NCBI RefSeq assembly: GCF_050859025.1
Contig: NZ_CP138200.1
Span: 3,348,001-3,412,000, forward strand
Length of the DNA: 64,000 nt
Source: Wukongibacter sp050859025
Lineage (GTDB): Bacteria > Bacillota > Clostridia > Peptostreptococcales > Caminicellaceae
Direction: 5' to 3'
Part shown: piece by piece, positions 27,464-37,722 of the stretch
Layout of the letters: every line of letters starts with the position of its first letter
Numbering within the stretch: position 1 is the stretch's first letter
Notes under the pieces: model-generated
Databases searched by the model: none
What the model saw: the letters and a program-made list of their open reading frames with translations, nothing else
What the model was told of the DNA's origin: nothing
Made by a program: the position numbers and the translations under genes

Positions 27464-29226
27464 ATGCCATTTGATGGCTTAGTAATAAATTCTTTAGCAT
27501 TTGAACTAAAAAATGCTCTATTAAATAAAAAGATAGAAAAAATATATCAGCCAGAAGAAGATGAAATACTTATCAAGTTTAGAAATGTTGAAAACAATAA
27601 CAAATTATTAATATCTGTTAATAGCAGTTTTCCTCATTTATGTCTTACAAACTCACAAAAAAACAATCCTTTAAATCCTCCAATGTTCTGTATGCTTCTA
27701 AGAAAGCACTTACATGGAGGTAAGATTGTAGATGTCAATCAAGTAGATTTTGAAAGAATAATTGTAATATCAATCGAAAGCTATGATGAGCTAGGAAATA
27801 TCAGCATAAAGGATCTAATAATTGAAATTATGGGCAAACATAGTAATATAATTCTAATAGAACAAAACAATAAAAATATTATTGATAGCATTAAAAGAAT
27901 TCCTACAAGTATTAGTAGGCAAAGACAAGTTTTACCTGGGCTTGAGTATATATATCCGCCATCTCAGGATAAACTGAATGTCTTTGGTATTGATTATAAT
28001 ACTTTTACAAATCAATTACAGAAAGCTTCAAAAAACACCCAGATTTATAAAGCTCTGTACAAGCTATTTCAAGGTATAAGTCCTATAATTGCTAAAAATA
28101 TTTGTTTTGATGCTAAAATAGATGCTACCATTTTGATCTCAGAAATAACAAATGAAGATTTCGAAAAACTTTGGAATGGTTTTCTATATTTATCAAACAA
28201 ACTCAATAACAATGAATATCACCCGAATGTAATTTTTGATTCAAGCGAAAATAAAGCAGTTGATTTTTCATCCCTTAGTTTAAATATTTATGATAACCAA
28301 CATTTTACTCAGACCTTTCTTATATCCATAAGTGATGTTATAAATAAGTTCTACTTTGAAAGGGACAAATATAATAGAATTAAGCAAAAATCTACGGATA
28401 TAATGAAAGTCTTAAATACTAGACTAGGAAGATTATATAATAAGCTACAGAAACAAAATGAAGAGTTGATTACTGCTGAAGGAGCAGATAAGTACAAGCT
28501 CTACGGGGAACTGATATTGTCTAATATGTATCAAATAACGACTGGAATGAAGAATGTTACGGTACAGAATTATTATGAGACTAATTCTCCCGATTTACTA
28601 ATCCCTCTTGATTCAAGATTAACACCATCTGAGAATAGTCAAAGGTATTATAAGAAGTATAATAAGTATAAAACAGCCCAAGAAAAGATAAGCGAGCAAA
28701 TAAGAGATACAAAGAATGAAATTGAATATTTAGAAAATGTACTTACTACCATAGAAAATACAGATGATATAAACAATATTGATGAAATAAAACAAGAGCT
28801 TATGGAACAAAAGTATATTAGAAAAAGAAAAACTAATAAGAGTAAAGGAAAAAAAGTTAACTTTAAGCCACATAAATATGTTAGCAAGGATGGCTTCATG
28901 ATATTTGCAGGCAAGAATAATAAGCAAAATGATTATCTAACCTTAAAATTTGCTTCTAAAAAAGATATATGGCTTCACACCAAGGACATTCCCGGATCAC
29001 ATGTGATAATCAAGACTGATGGAAAAGAAGTGTCCGATGAAACCATTATGACTGGTGCAATTATTTCTGCTTATCACAGCAAAGGTAGACAATCTAGTAA
29101 TGTCCCCGTGGATTATACATCTGTCAAGTTCGTAAAGAAACCATCGGGAGCAAAGCCTGGAATGGTCATCTATGAAAATTTTAAGACGATATATGTAACA
29201 CCACATGAAGAAGAAGTCAAAAATTT

Positions 29227-29245
<19 letters not shown>
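27464..29245 (+). CDS. rqcH: Rqc2/RqcH homologue, NFACT protein
   Basis: Ribosome quality-control factor that binds obstructed 50S subunits and recruits tRNA-Ala to add C-terminal alanine tails. NFACT-N (MPFDGLVINSLAFEL, formerly called fibronectin-binding A), HhH and coiled-coil regions (about 300-455) and the C-terminal NFACT-R domain (about 475-593) with SKKDIWLHTKDIPGSHVII and ITGAIISAYHSKGR-like blocks. 593 residues. SD ACGGAGGGA. One of few plus-strand genes; terminator overlaps its last codons. Confidence 0.95.
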
Positions 29246-29821
<576 letters not shown>

Positions 29822-29846
29822 CTAACCCATATTATCCATAGACAAT

Positions 29847-30764
29847 CTAAAGACTTCTTAACTTATCAAGCAATGACTTAAAATAATCAGGTAATTCGCA
29901 ACAAAATTCCATGTATTTACCAGTGGTTGGATGGACAAAGCCTATTACCTTTGCATGTAGTGCTTGTCCATTTAACTTGAATTTTTCCTTTTTAAAGCCA
30001 TAGAGGGGATCTCCTACTAAGGGGTGTCCCAGATATGCCATATGTACTCTTATTTGATGTGTACGACCTGTTTCTAGTTTTAGATCAACTAAATTAAAAC
30101 CTGAAAGTCTTTCAATAACTTTAAAATGAGTAACAGCTCTTTTTCCATTATTCTCTACTACAGCCCTTTTCAATCTATTTACAGGATGTCTCCCAATTGG
30201 TAGGTCAATGGTACCACTGTCAGTTTCCAGATTTCCATGAACCAAGGCACTATAAATCCTATTTGTACTGTGTTCCTTCAATTGAGCAGCTAAGGAATTA
30301 TGTGCCACGTTGTTCTTAGCAATCATCAAAAGACCTGAGGTATCCTTATCTATCCTATGGACAATCCCAGGTCGTATTATTCCATTTATAGAAGACAACT
30401 TCTCTGAGTGGTATAATAAGGCGTTGACTAAGGTTCCAGTATAATGTCCGGGTGCAGGGTGAACAACCATACCTTGGGGTTTATATACCACCATTAGATC
30501 TTCGTCCTCATAAACAATTTCAATGGGGATATTTTCTGGCTCCAATTTTAGTTTTTCAGGTTCGGGAATAACTATTTCAATTTCATCATTCATGCTTATC
30601 TTAAATTTTTTTGAAAGAATTACCTCACTATTAATTTTCACATTTCCTTTTTCAATCAGTTTCTGTACATAAGATCTTGAAAGATCATTTAATTCTCTAG
30701 ATAAATACAAATCCAACCTAATTGATGCTTCAATATTATCAACTGTTAATTTAATTTCATTCAA
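29847..30764 (-). CDS. 23S rRNA pseudouridine synthase, RluD-like (YlyB)
   Basis: Isomerises uridines in 23S rRNA. The N-terminal S4 domain (about 12-80) precedes the RluA-family catalytic core: HRIDKDTSGLL (about 137-147) with the catalytic Asp, GRTHQIRVHMAYLGHPLVGDPLYG. 305 residues. The start is a TTG preceded by GGGAG. The exact target positions cannot be assigned by sequence, so the family name is used. Confidence 0.93.
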   Translation of the reverse strand: MNEIKLTVDNIEASIRLDLYLSRELNDLSRSYVQKLIEKGNVKINSEVILSKKFKISMNDEIEIVIPEPEKLKLEPENIPIEIVYEDEDLMVVYKPQGMVVHPAPGHYTGTLVNALLYHSEKLSSINGIIRPGIVHRIDKDTSGLLMIAKNNVAHNSLAAQLKEHSTNRIYSALVHGNLETDSGTIDLPIGRHPVNRLKRAVVENNGKRAVTHFKVIERLSGFNLVDLKLETGRTHQIRVHMAYLGHPLVGDPLYGFKKEKFKLNGQALHAKVIGFVHPTTGKYMEFCCELPDYFKSLLDKLRSL

Positions 30765-31091
30765 TGTATCTACTCCCTTAAGCCCAAATTATTTCTAAAA
30801 AATATAAAGCTCTATTACATAGCTTTGTTTCAAAGAAATTATTCAAATTTTTAAACTACTATCGGAATAAACTGCTAAATCGATAAATACCTTAGAAATG
30901 AAAACCGTTTAGATATTCTCAAGCTTTCTATAAATAATCTGAGTTAAAAACTTGTACATGTATTATAACACAAAAAGAGAAGCAAGACTTATCCTTGCTT
31001 CTATATTTTACCCAAATTTTTTATAGAAAATTTAAAACTTTACTTTCAGCCTTTAAACAAAAGAACTCATGAAGTCCTAATATACTGTTAT
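30765..31091. other. 327-bp gap without genes between the DksA-like gene and rluD
   Basis: No reading frame is convincing. lspA, often found here in relatives, is absent. Apart from the terminator at 30972-31004 I see only AT-rich sequence with a possible weak promoter for rluD. Confidence 0.5.
30972..31004 (-). terminator. terminator after the DksA-like gene
   Basis: AGAAGCAAG pairs with CTTGCTTCT around a short loop; on the minus strand the stem is followed by CTTTTTG. Confidence 0.75.
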
Positions 31092-31739
31092 TTACTCCTT
31101 TTTCTCCGATTCTACCTGCTTTTCATAGTATTCATTGCTAATATCATCTACATCTTCTACTTTTCCTGAAATATTTTTATCATACATGTTGTTATCATAC
31201 CAATCTAAAGCCATTTTTTGTTTGTCGGTTTTATTATATCTGGCTACAGCCTGCCAAGAATCTTCACCATCAAAACCATTAAATCTTGAGTCATCATTAA
31301 AAGTCCTTCCGAATGGAGAATCTAATACCTCTTCTTCTACGGGTCTAGTATGGATTTTCTCATCCAGGCTCATATGTTCAGTTTCCTTACTACAATTGGC
31401 ACACTTATCCGTATATGGTATTACCTCCAGCCTTTCCTTATTTATTGATTTTCCACAGGTTTCACAAATACCATATGTACCACTTTCAATTTTGTCTAAT
31501 GCATCATTTATTTGTATTAAATGTCTCTTTTCACTTTCCTCTAAATTGAATCTCATTTCCATTTCAAAGGTCTCACTCCCAATATCTGCTGGATGATTAT
31601 CATAAACTGATAGTTCACTATAATAATCCTTAAGTGGGCTGTGTACACCATTCTCTTCTTCACTTTCAATCCCATTTAAAACCTCTTGCTTTTCTTCAAA
31701 AAGCCTATCTTTAAAATGTTGTAAATCCTTCTTATCCAC
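31092..31739 (-). CDS. TraR/DksA-type zinc finger protein (YteA family)
   Basis: A helical, very acidic N-terminal region (about 1-95) precedes the C4 zinc finger CETCGKSINKERLEVIPYT...CANC (about residues 96-120), the DksA/TraR signature. A sporulation-associated C-terminal extension to residue 215 contains FGRTFNDD. YteA-like proteins are longer than DksA and occur in spore formers; role unknown, perhaps RNA-polymerase binding. Starts after AGGAGG-like sequence. Confidence 0.88.
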   Translation of the reverse strand: MDKKDLQHFKDRLFEEKQEVLNGIESEEENGVHSPLKDYYSELSVYDNHPADIGSETFEMEMRFNLEESEKRHLIQINDALDKIESGTYGICETCGKSINKERLEVIPYTDKCANCSKETEHMSLDEKIHTRPVEEEVLDSPFGRTFNDDSRFNGFDGEDSWQAVARYNKTDKQKMALDWYDNNMYDKNISGKVEDVDDISNEYYEKQVESEKKE

Positions 31740-31850
31740 TTTAAACCTCCTATCTACAAAGATCCCAACACTAAAAGTTGAGATAAATATTGAAGAAAAT
31801 AATAAACTCTTCTACATCTTTATTTAAAATTCATTACACCTTGAAGTTTG

Positions 31851-32258
31851 TTATCTATAGTTCTCGATTATATCCAATAATTCTGCTATATACTTGCCTA
31901 TTAGAGGAAGATTGACTAGCTGCTGAACAAAATAAATGATAACAGCTGCCAATATTGTAAATCCTATGGCCATTCCTAATCCACGTGCTAACCCTCCAAC
32001 AAGGTTAATAAATATTAACCTCCTAGGGTTATTAATAATTTCCGTATATTCTTGAATTTTTGTCTTTTCCAAGGCAACTGAAAAATCCTCCAATTTGTTT
32101 TCCAATGCTCTCAACCTTTTGTCAGTCACTTTGTAACACTTCCTATTTTTTAGAAAATAATCTGAGTTCAATACTATTTTGCCCTTTTTTATTGAAAATA
32201 TAATTTTAGCTTGATCTAATAAAAACTTAAGGATATCGAAGGTTTTCATTTCGCTCAT
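31851..32258 (-). CDS. DUF5665 domain membrane protein
   Basis: A 135-residue protein with a basic N-terminal half, a short helical segment (LRALENKLEDFSVALEKTKI), then the DUF5665-like region NPRRLIFINLVGGLARGLGMAIGFTILAAVI running into one transmembrane helix (about 98-118) and an amphipathic tail LPLIGKYIAELLDIIE. Function unknown. It precedes the DksA-like gene. Confidence 0.75.
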   Translation of the reverse strand: MSEMKTFDILKFLLDQAKIIFSIKKGKIVLNSDYFLKNRKCYKVTDKRLRALENKLEDFSVALEKTKIQEYTEIINNPRRLIFINLVGGLARGLGMAIGFTILAAVIIYFVQQLVNLPLIGKYIAELLDIIENYR

Positions 32259-32283
32259 CTATTTTTTAGAAAAATTACCTCAA

Positions 32284-32322
32284 TCAAAAAAGCTATAGTA
32301 TTTTTATTTACTATAGCTTTCT
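32284..32322 (-). terminator. terminator after mtnN
   Basis: AAAGCTATAGTA (32289-32300) pairs with TACTATAGCTTT (32309-32320); a T-run follows on the minus strand. Confidence 0.8.
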
Positions 32323-32354
32323 GTAAAATATTAAATTTTAAATCTTTGTCTATA

Positions 32355-32458
32355 TATAGGGTTTACATAGTAAAACTTAATTTATACATGTACAAATACT
32401 CAGCGTTCTTGGGAGTTTTGGGCATGTATAAATTAAAGTCTTTACTTAAATCCCTATA
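32355..32458. repeat. 104-bp palindromic repeat, copy 5
   Basis: Starts TATAGGGTTTACATAGTAAA and ends TTTACTTAAATCCCTATA; 104 bp, nearly identical in its centre to 15975-16078. Sits between the mtnN stop and its terminator, so it is transcribed with mtnN. Confidence 0.9.
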
Positions 32459-32467
32459 GATTCTTTT

Positions 32468-33169
32468 CTATTTCAATTGCTTTAAAATCTTCATCAAAAT
32501 ATCACTAGAATTTTTAGCTGCCTCAAGGACAAATTCATTAAAGTTCTCATGAGCAGTTCCATCGGCTTTATCGGATATAGCTCTTATTATGACAAAAGGA
32601 ATATTATTCAAGTAGCTTGTATGTCCTATTGAAGCTCCTTCCATTTCCGTACAATAACCTTCAAAATGATCCCATAGATGATTCTTTTTATCTGGGCAAG
32701 CCACAAATACATCACCCGATAATATCCTTCCAATTACGGTATTATGCTTTACGGTCTCACTTTTACTAGCATTAAAAGCTAAATCTACAAGTTTCTTATC
32801 AGCCTCAAATATATAAGTATCCATTCTAGGTATCTCCCCTAGCTTATATCCAAAACCAGTAGCATCAAAATCATGCTCAATAACATCTGAAGAGATTACA
32901 ATATCTCCTACATTCAGATCTCCATGAACCGCTCCTGCAACTCCAGTATTTATGATGTGAGTTACATCGAAATTACTAGCAAGAATTTGAGTACAAACAG
33001 CAGCGTTTACCTTTCCTATACCGCAACGAACAAGTATAACATCTACATTTCCAATAATCCCCTTATAAAAATTCATACCCGCTAGATTGATCGTATCTTC
33101 AATATCCATATTGTCTTTAAGTATTTCTATTTCTTCATCCATAGCTCCGATTATACCTAATCTAGTCAT
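32468..33169 (-). CDS. mtnN: 5'-methylthioadenosine / S-adenosylhomocysteine nucleosidase
   Basis: Cleaves MTA and SAH to adenine plus the thioribose or ribosyl-homocysteine, in methionine salvage and SAM by-product clearance. Signature blocks: LGIIGAMDEEIEIL at the N-terminus, NTGVAGAVHGDLNVGDIVIS, and EMEGASIGHTSY plus RAISDKAD near the C-terminus. 233 residues. AGGAGG 7 bases before the ATG. Confidence 0.96.
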   Translation of the reverse strand: MTRLGIIGAMDEEIEILKDNMDIEDTINLAGMNFYKGIIGNVDVILVRCGIGKVNAAVCTQILASNFDVTHIINTGVAGAVHGDLNVGDIVISSDVIEHDFDATGFGYKLGEIPRMDTYIFEADKKLVDLAFNASKSETVKHNTVIGRILSGDVFVACPDKKNHLWDHFEGYCTEMEGASIGHTSYLNNIPFVIIRAISDKADGTAHENFNEFVLEAAKNSSDILMKILKQLK

Positions 33170-33239
33170 ATATATCCTCCTTTATTAAATTATAGAACTC
33201 CCCTTAATCCCTTTGTTTAATAAATAGGTTCTATAAAAA

Positions 33240-33695
33240 TTAAATTTGACTTTCCATAAAAGAGCTTTCTACTAACTCTAGCTGAGATTCTAGTAGGGTT
33301 TTGAATCTTGTCTTAAATATTTGAAAGTCTTTTTTAGCTTCTTCATATTCTTTTCTCACGCTCAAAACTTCATTATTAGCATCTTCTATAATTTTTCTTG
33401 CTTTACTTTCTGCTTCATTAATAATAAGCTCTGCCTTCTTATTTGCATTTATAGCAACTTCTTCCGCAGTACTTTGGGCAACCACAAGGGTATCTTTAAG
33501 TGTTCTCTCTAAGCTATTATATTTCTCAAGCTGTTCCTCTAATAATCTTATTTTTTCTTTATACTCCATATTTTCATTATATATTTTCTCATAGCTGTCA
33601 ATAACCTTGTCTAGAAAATCATCAACTTCAATTTCTTTATATCCTCTTATAGCCTTAGTAAATTCTTTATTTTGTATATCCAATGGTGTAATCAT
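33240..33695 (-). CDS. divIVA: cell division initiation protein DivIVA
   Basis: Binds negatively curved membrane at poles and septa and organises division and sporulation proteins. The N-terminal lipid-binding motif MITPLDIQNKEFTKAIRGY is followed by EVDDFLDKV, then coiled coil to residue 151. It is the last gene of the division cluster sepF-yggT-ylmH-divIVA, as in other Firmicutes. Confidence 0.95.
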   Translation of the reverse strand: MITPLDIQNKEFTKAIRGYKEIEVDDFLDKVIDSYEKIYNENMEYKEKIRLLEEQLEKYNSLERTLKDTLVVAQSTAEEVAINANKKAELIINEAESKARKIIEDANNEVLSVRKEYEEAKKDFQIFKTRFKTLLESQLELVESSFMESQI

Positions 33696-33727
33696 TTTAT
33701 ACCCCCAATCCTATAAATTTCATATAG

Positions 33728-34519
33728 CTATATAAGTTTTCTTATTAATATCTTTAATCTATCCTTTTTAGTCCTACCTAAAACCTTATCTAAAATTATT
33801 CTACCTTTACCTCTATACGAGATTACATCGCCTTCCTTGATGCTATATGATGGTGTACAAATCGGAATATGATTTACCTTTACCTTTTCTTTTCTTATGT
33901 CGAGCATAGCTTTACTTCTTGATTCATTAAAGCCCGAAGATGCTATTGAATCCAATCTTAAGGATTTAACAGTGTCAGTAATTATCTTAAACTCATTATC
34001 TTTAGGAACAACATTTTTCAGGGAATCTATATGTGCAGTTATATTATATCTTCCAATTTGTATCAAATTAAGCTCTATGTACCGAGAAACTTCTTCAAGC
34101 ACTAAAATCTGTATCATATTATCATCAATTATAATATCTCCTATTTTTTCCCTTTTTAATCCTAAACCTAGAACAGAGCCTAAGACATCTCTGTGATTAA
34201 AATTACTCCCCTTAGGTAAATCTTCTATCTTAATAACCTCAAGGGGTATATCACCATAATCTTTGTCAAGATAATCAGGATATATAATTACTATTTTCCT
34301 TTCAGCATCCTCATAACCACCTGTGATACTAAAATTTGTATATTTATAATCCCTTTTTAATATTTCACCACATATAGATGAAATATAGGGATCAAGAAAA
34401 TCTGTATTCTTAAATATATTTCTACTAATGGCAATCTCAATCTTATCCAATACTTTAAACAACTCTATCTCATATTTCTCATTAAGAGAGTACCTTCTTG
34501 CAATGCCTTTCTTGTCCAC
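33728..34519 (-). CDS. S4-domain RNA-binding protein YlmH
   Basis: An N-terminal ~170-residue YlmH domain and C-terminal S4 RNA-binding domain (SRSKAMLDIRKEKVKVN onward, about 195-263). YlmH is linked to cell division by location and has a role in rescue of stalled 50S complexes in Bacillus. Starts at GTG after GGAAG. 263 residues. Between yggT and divIVA. Confidence 0.92.
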   Translation of the reverse strand: MDKKGIARRYSLNEKYEIELFKVLDKIEIAISRNIFKNTDFLDPYISSICGEILKRDYKYTNFSITGGYEDAERKIVIIYPDYLDKDYGDIPLEVIKIEDLPKGSNFNHRDVLGSVLGLGLKREKIGDIIIDDNMIQILVLEEVSRYIELNLIQIGRYNITAHIDSLKNVVPKDNEFKIITDTVKSLRLDSIASSGFNESRSKAMLDIRKEKVKVNHIPICTPSYSIKEGDVISYRGKGRIILDKVLGRTKKDRLKILIRKLI

Positions 34520-34532
34520 AAGACCACACTTC

Positions 34533-34793
34533 CTATAATATACTCAATATTACTCTTTGTAGAATATCTAAAGCCACTATAGCTAAAAGAGGAGAAAAAT
34601 CAATCATCCCTCCAACTCCTATTTTTTCTTGAAGCTGTCTAAATGGATATAAAATCGGTTCAGTTATCTGATACAGTATATTATAGATTGGATTTGAGTA
34701 CCCACGGCTAAACCATGAAAATAGAGCCCTCGCAATGATAAGAAAATTAACTACTCCTACAAATCTAATTATGGTCTGTTTTAAAATCCACAT
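34533..34793 (-). CDS. YggT family membrane protein
   Basis: An 86-residue YggT-family protein with two membrane helices (about 6-26 and 60-82) flanking the conserved SRGYSNPIYNILYQITEPILYP-type region. GGAAGGTGG precedes the chosen ATG; the longer frame would start within that site. YggT proteins sit in division operons and are linked to osmotic and envelope homeostasis. Confidence 0.9.
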   Translation of the reverse strand: MWILKQTIIRFVGVVNFLIIARALFSWFSRGYSNPIYNILYQITEPILYPFRQLQEKIGVGGMIDFSPLLAIVALDILQRVILSIL

Positions 34794-34918
34794 TTTACCA
34801 CCTTCCAAATTTATTACTCAATCCCATAGGAAATTTTACCCCATAAAAGCTATAAATAATTACCTTCTTACTATCTATATAAAAATTTACTTTTAAAATC
34901 TCTACATCAAAATCCTTT

Positions 34919-35365
34919 TTATTTTTTCCAAGGGAAAATTCCTTGATTACTAAACTCTTCTGATAAATTACCAGATACGTCTATATTGTTGGGTGCTAAT
35001 ATAAAAATACCTTTAGAAACTTTTCTAATTTGTCCATCTAGAGCATAAATTGCTCCATTAAGAAAATCAAATATCTTTTTTGCTAAATCTTGATCCAATT
35101 TTTCTAAATTAATTATGACAGGCTTTCTATTTTTTAAATTATCAACAATAACTGGTGTTTCTTCAAATTCAGTAGGTTCATATATTACTACATTCATTTG
35201 CTTATTAGTATGTATATTAACAATTTTATTCTTTATAGGCTGAGCAACATTGCTGCTAATCGAATTACGGACTAATTCTTCATTATTATCTTCATGAATC
35301 TCTTCTTCCTCATATTCATCTAGTCCCATAAAAAATTTAACCTTATCCATAAACTTTCCTGACAT
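34919..35365 (-). CDS. sepF: cell division protein SepF
   Basis: FtsZ-binding protein that anchors the Z-ring. N-terminal MDKVKFFMGL amphipathic helix (the membrane anchor), an acidic linker, then the conserved core VVIYEPTEFEETPVIVDNLKNR (split across residues about 58-80), LDQDLAKKIFDFLNGAIYALDG and ILAPNN. 148 residues. Neighbours yggS and yggT are usual. Confidence 0.95.
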   Translation of the reverse strand: MSGKFMDKVKFFMGLDEYEEEEIHEDNNEELVRNSISSNVAQPIKNKIVNIHTNKQMNVVIYEPTEFEETPVIVDNLKNRKPVIINLEKLDQDLAKKIFDFLNGAIYALDGQIRKVSKGIFILAPNNIDVSGNLSEEFSNQGIFPWKK

Positions 35366-35424
35366 AATATACCTCCTTATATTCCCTTTTTCAAGTCACT
35401 AATCCTAGACAATTATTTATATTT

Positions 35425-36123
35425 CTACTTGTTGTAATCTCTTTCTCCAAATATGCCTGTTCCAACTCTAACCATATTTGAACCCTCTTCAATGGCTACC
35501 ATATAATCATTTGTCATACCCATCGAAAGATAATTCATATTTATATTATTAAAAGAAGATTTCTTCAGCGAATCAAAAACTTCCTTCATTTTTCTGAAAT
35601 AAATTCTAACCTCTTCAGGGTCAACGACATAGGGCACTATTGCCATTAAACCTTCTACTCTCACATTCTCCAATAAGGAAATCTTCTCAATAAAACTATA
35701 TAATTCATCCTCAGCTAGTCCAAATTTTGTATCTTCATCGGCAATATTTATCTGGATTAAAATATCCATAACCCTATTAATTTTTTTTGCCCTCTTGTCT
35801 ATCTCTTTAGCAAGCTTTACACTATCTACAGAATGTATCATATCTACCTTGTCAATAATATATTTTACTTTGTTTGTTTGAAGATGACCTATTAAGTGCC
35901 AACTAGAATCACACTCTATTTTATCATATTTATCCATTATCTCTTGAACTTTATTTTCTCCGATATTTTTAATACCAGTTTTTAATGCTACATTTATCCT
36001 CTCAGTATCAATGGTTTTAGTTACTGCAATAAGTTTAACCTCTTCAGGATCTCTATTGACTTTTTTACATGCCTTTTCTATATTATTTTGAACAAATTTA
36101 ATGTTATTCTCTATTATATTCAT
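35425..36123 (-). CDS. yggS: YggS family PLP homeostasis protein
   Basis: Pyridoxal-phosphate-binding, alanine-racemase-like TIM barrel that maintains the PLP pool. The PLP lysine lies in LIAVTKT (about residues 30-36); GENKVQEIMDKY, WHLIGHLQTNKVKYI, and SMGMTNDYMVAIEEGSNMVRVGTGIFG follow. 232 residues. Part of the yggS-sepF-yggT cluster. Confidence 0.96.
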   Translation of the reverse strand: MNIIENNIKFVQNNIEKACKKVNRDPEEVKLIAVTKTIDTERINVALKTGIKNIGENKVQEIMDKYDKIECDSSWHLIGHLQTNKVKYIIDKVDMIHSVDSVKLAKEIDKRAKKINRVMDILIQINIADEDTKFGLAEDELYSFIEKISLLENVRVEGLMAIVPYVVDPEEVRIYFRKMKEVFDSLKKSSFNNINMNYLSMGMTNDYMVAIEEGSNMVRVGTGIFGERDYNK

Positions 36124-36201
36124 TATTTACCTCCTTATATAGTATATATACTAGTATAGATCAAATGTATAAAGTTTACACTGGGATATATATATCAATT
36201 T

Positions 36202-37446
36202 TTAGTACATTATGTCTCCTTCTTTATATCTTTTTCCATAGCGTAAAACCTCATCATATAGTTTCACCGTCGCAATACTTTTTGAAGAATCCCCCTCTTT
36301 TATATCAAAGGTATTATTCTGTATTATTGCATATTCATCGTTGTAACCCAGTACTTTTATAGGTTTGAATACTGCCTTTCTATTGACATCTAGTAGAAAT
36401 ACTCCTAACTGCTCATCCTTTTCAATAATTGAATCTCTATGTATCTTTAATCCTTCATATTGCTCTTTTATCACATTAAGATTAGCTTTCCTCATCTTAT
36501 TAAAGTTATTTACATATTGATTAGTTTTAACTATTATAAAACTATTTGAGTCATCATTAATTTTATCTATAACCTTTCCACTTATTCTTGTATCAGATAT
36601 ATCTATATATATTTTCTTTCCCATTTTAAAGGTATTGGAATCTTTTGAGTCCGTGACAATTAATATATACCAGCTAGTGTTATCTGTTAACTTATAAATC
36701 CGCTGGTCATATATAACCTTATCATATTTTAGTTTATTAGAAACTGGCTCCATTGTTTTTATAAACTCATATTTTATACTTCCCAAATTGTTAGGTGTTA
36801 AAATTTCTTCAAATCCATCAATGTAGTAACTGACTATCCCCGACTCGGAACTATTTATTTCAATTATAGAATTCTTTATCTTACTTTCTAATATAGTTTT
36901 TTCCCCTTGAAGCTTCTCAAGGTTTGCTCCTGAAAAGCTTTTATCACCGCTAACCCTTCTTTTCTTGTCTACTTTATTTTCTAAGCTCTTTTCTAGTTGT
37001 CTTATTTTTTCAAAATCTTCATTTATTCGAGCGGTTCTTAGTTCCTCTATAATCCTACTTATTTCAGTATTTAGCTTATCTATATCTACTTTGAAGAAAT
37101 TGCCTTTACTAGACTGGATATCGTCAATCCTATCATTTAATTCAACTAAACTCTGTCTATCTTCATCATTTACATCAGATGTATAGATTTCACAAACCTT
37201 ATAGCCCTTTTCAACCTTTTCTCCTTCTTCTGCATAATATTTGATTGTTCCCTCATTAGGAGATTTAACAACTGTTTCATTCCTAATAATTACACACTGA
37301 TACTGCATTTCGGTACTAAGTTCTCCAAATTCAACTATCTGAGTATCAGGAGGTCTGATGAATACACCATATATAATCTTGTACGCAAAAAAAAGCAAAA
37401 TGGCCGAAAGAAATAATACCCGATATAATTTTTGTTTTCTCTTCAT
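36202..37446 (-). CDS. HlyD-like membrane fusion/adaptor protein in the division cluster
   Basis: A basic N-terminus (KRKQKLYRV) and one membrane helix (about 9-27), then an external region. A biotinyl-lipoyl-like hairpin (SPNEGTIKYYAEEGEKVEKG, about residues 61-80), a long coiled coil (about 90-190), a second half-lipoyl strand near SSESGIVSYYIDG, and a C-terminal barrel region follow. 414 residues with the ATG after AGGTGA. No partner transporter is adjacent; this family sits ahead of yggS-sepF in clostridia, which suggests a structural or division role rather than efflux. Function not established. Confidence 0.75.
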   Translation of the reverse strand: MKRKQKLYRVLFLSAILLFFAYKIIYGVFIRPPDTQIVEFGELSTEMQYQCVIIRNETVVKSPNEGTIKYYAEEGEKVEKGYKVCEIYTSDVNDEDRQSLVELNDRIDDIQSSKGNFFKVDIDKLNTEISRIIEELRTARINEDFEKIRQLEKSLENKVDKKRRVSGDKSFSGANLEKLQGEKTILESKIKNSIIEINSSESGIVSYYIDGFEEILTPNNLGSIKYEFIKTMEPVSNKLKYDKVIYDQRIYKLTDNTSWYILIVTDSKDSNTFKMGKKIYIDISDTRISGKVIDKINDDSNSFIIVKTNQYVNNFNKMRKANLNVIKEQYEGLKIHRDSIIEKDEQLGVFLLDVNRKAVFKPIKVLGYNDEYAIIQNNTFDIKEGDSSKSIATVKLYDEVLRYGKRYKEGDIMY

Positions 37447-37650
37447 TAAATCACCTATAGTCAAATAACTTCTTAAATATAAACTACAAATCCTCTATAT
37501 ATGTATTCTTCAAATATGTTGTTTTTCCTCTAGATATTTAAAAATTTCTATAGTAATTTAGTCCCGTTATATTAGAAGTTATCAATAGGACTCGTGAAAA
37601 TCAAATCCTTATTTGTATAATTATTCCATTAATGACCAACTACCAAAAAT

Positions 37651-37696
37651 TTAAGGGCTGTCCCATAAATGAATCTTATGAGTTCAGCCCTTAAAT
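37651..37696 (-). terminator. terminator after the small membrane-anchored barrel protein
   Basis: TTTAAGGGCTG pairs with CAGCCCTTAAA around 24 bases; minus strand continues TTTTTGG. Confidence 0.7.
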
Positions 37697-37722
37697 ATTT
37701 CAGTATAAATTTAATACATATT

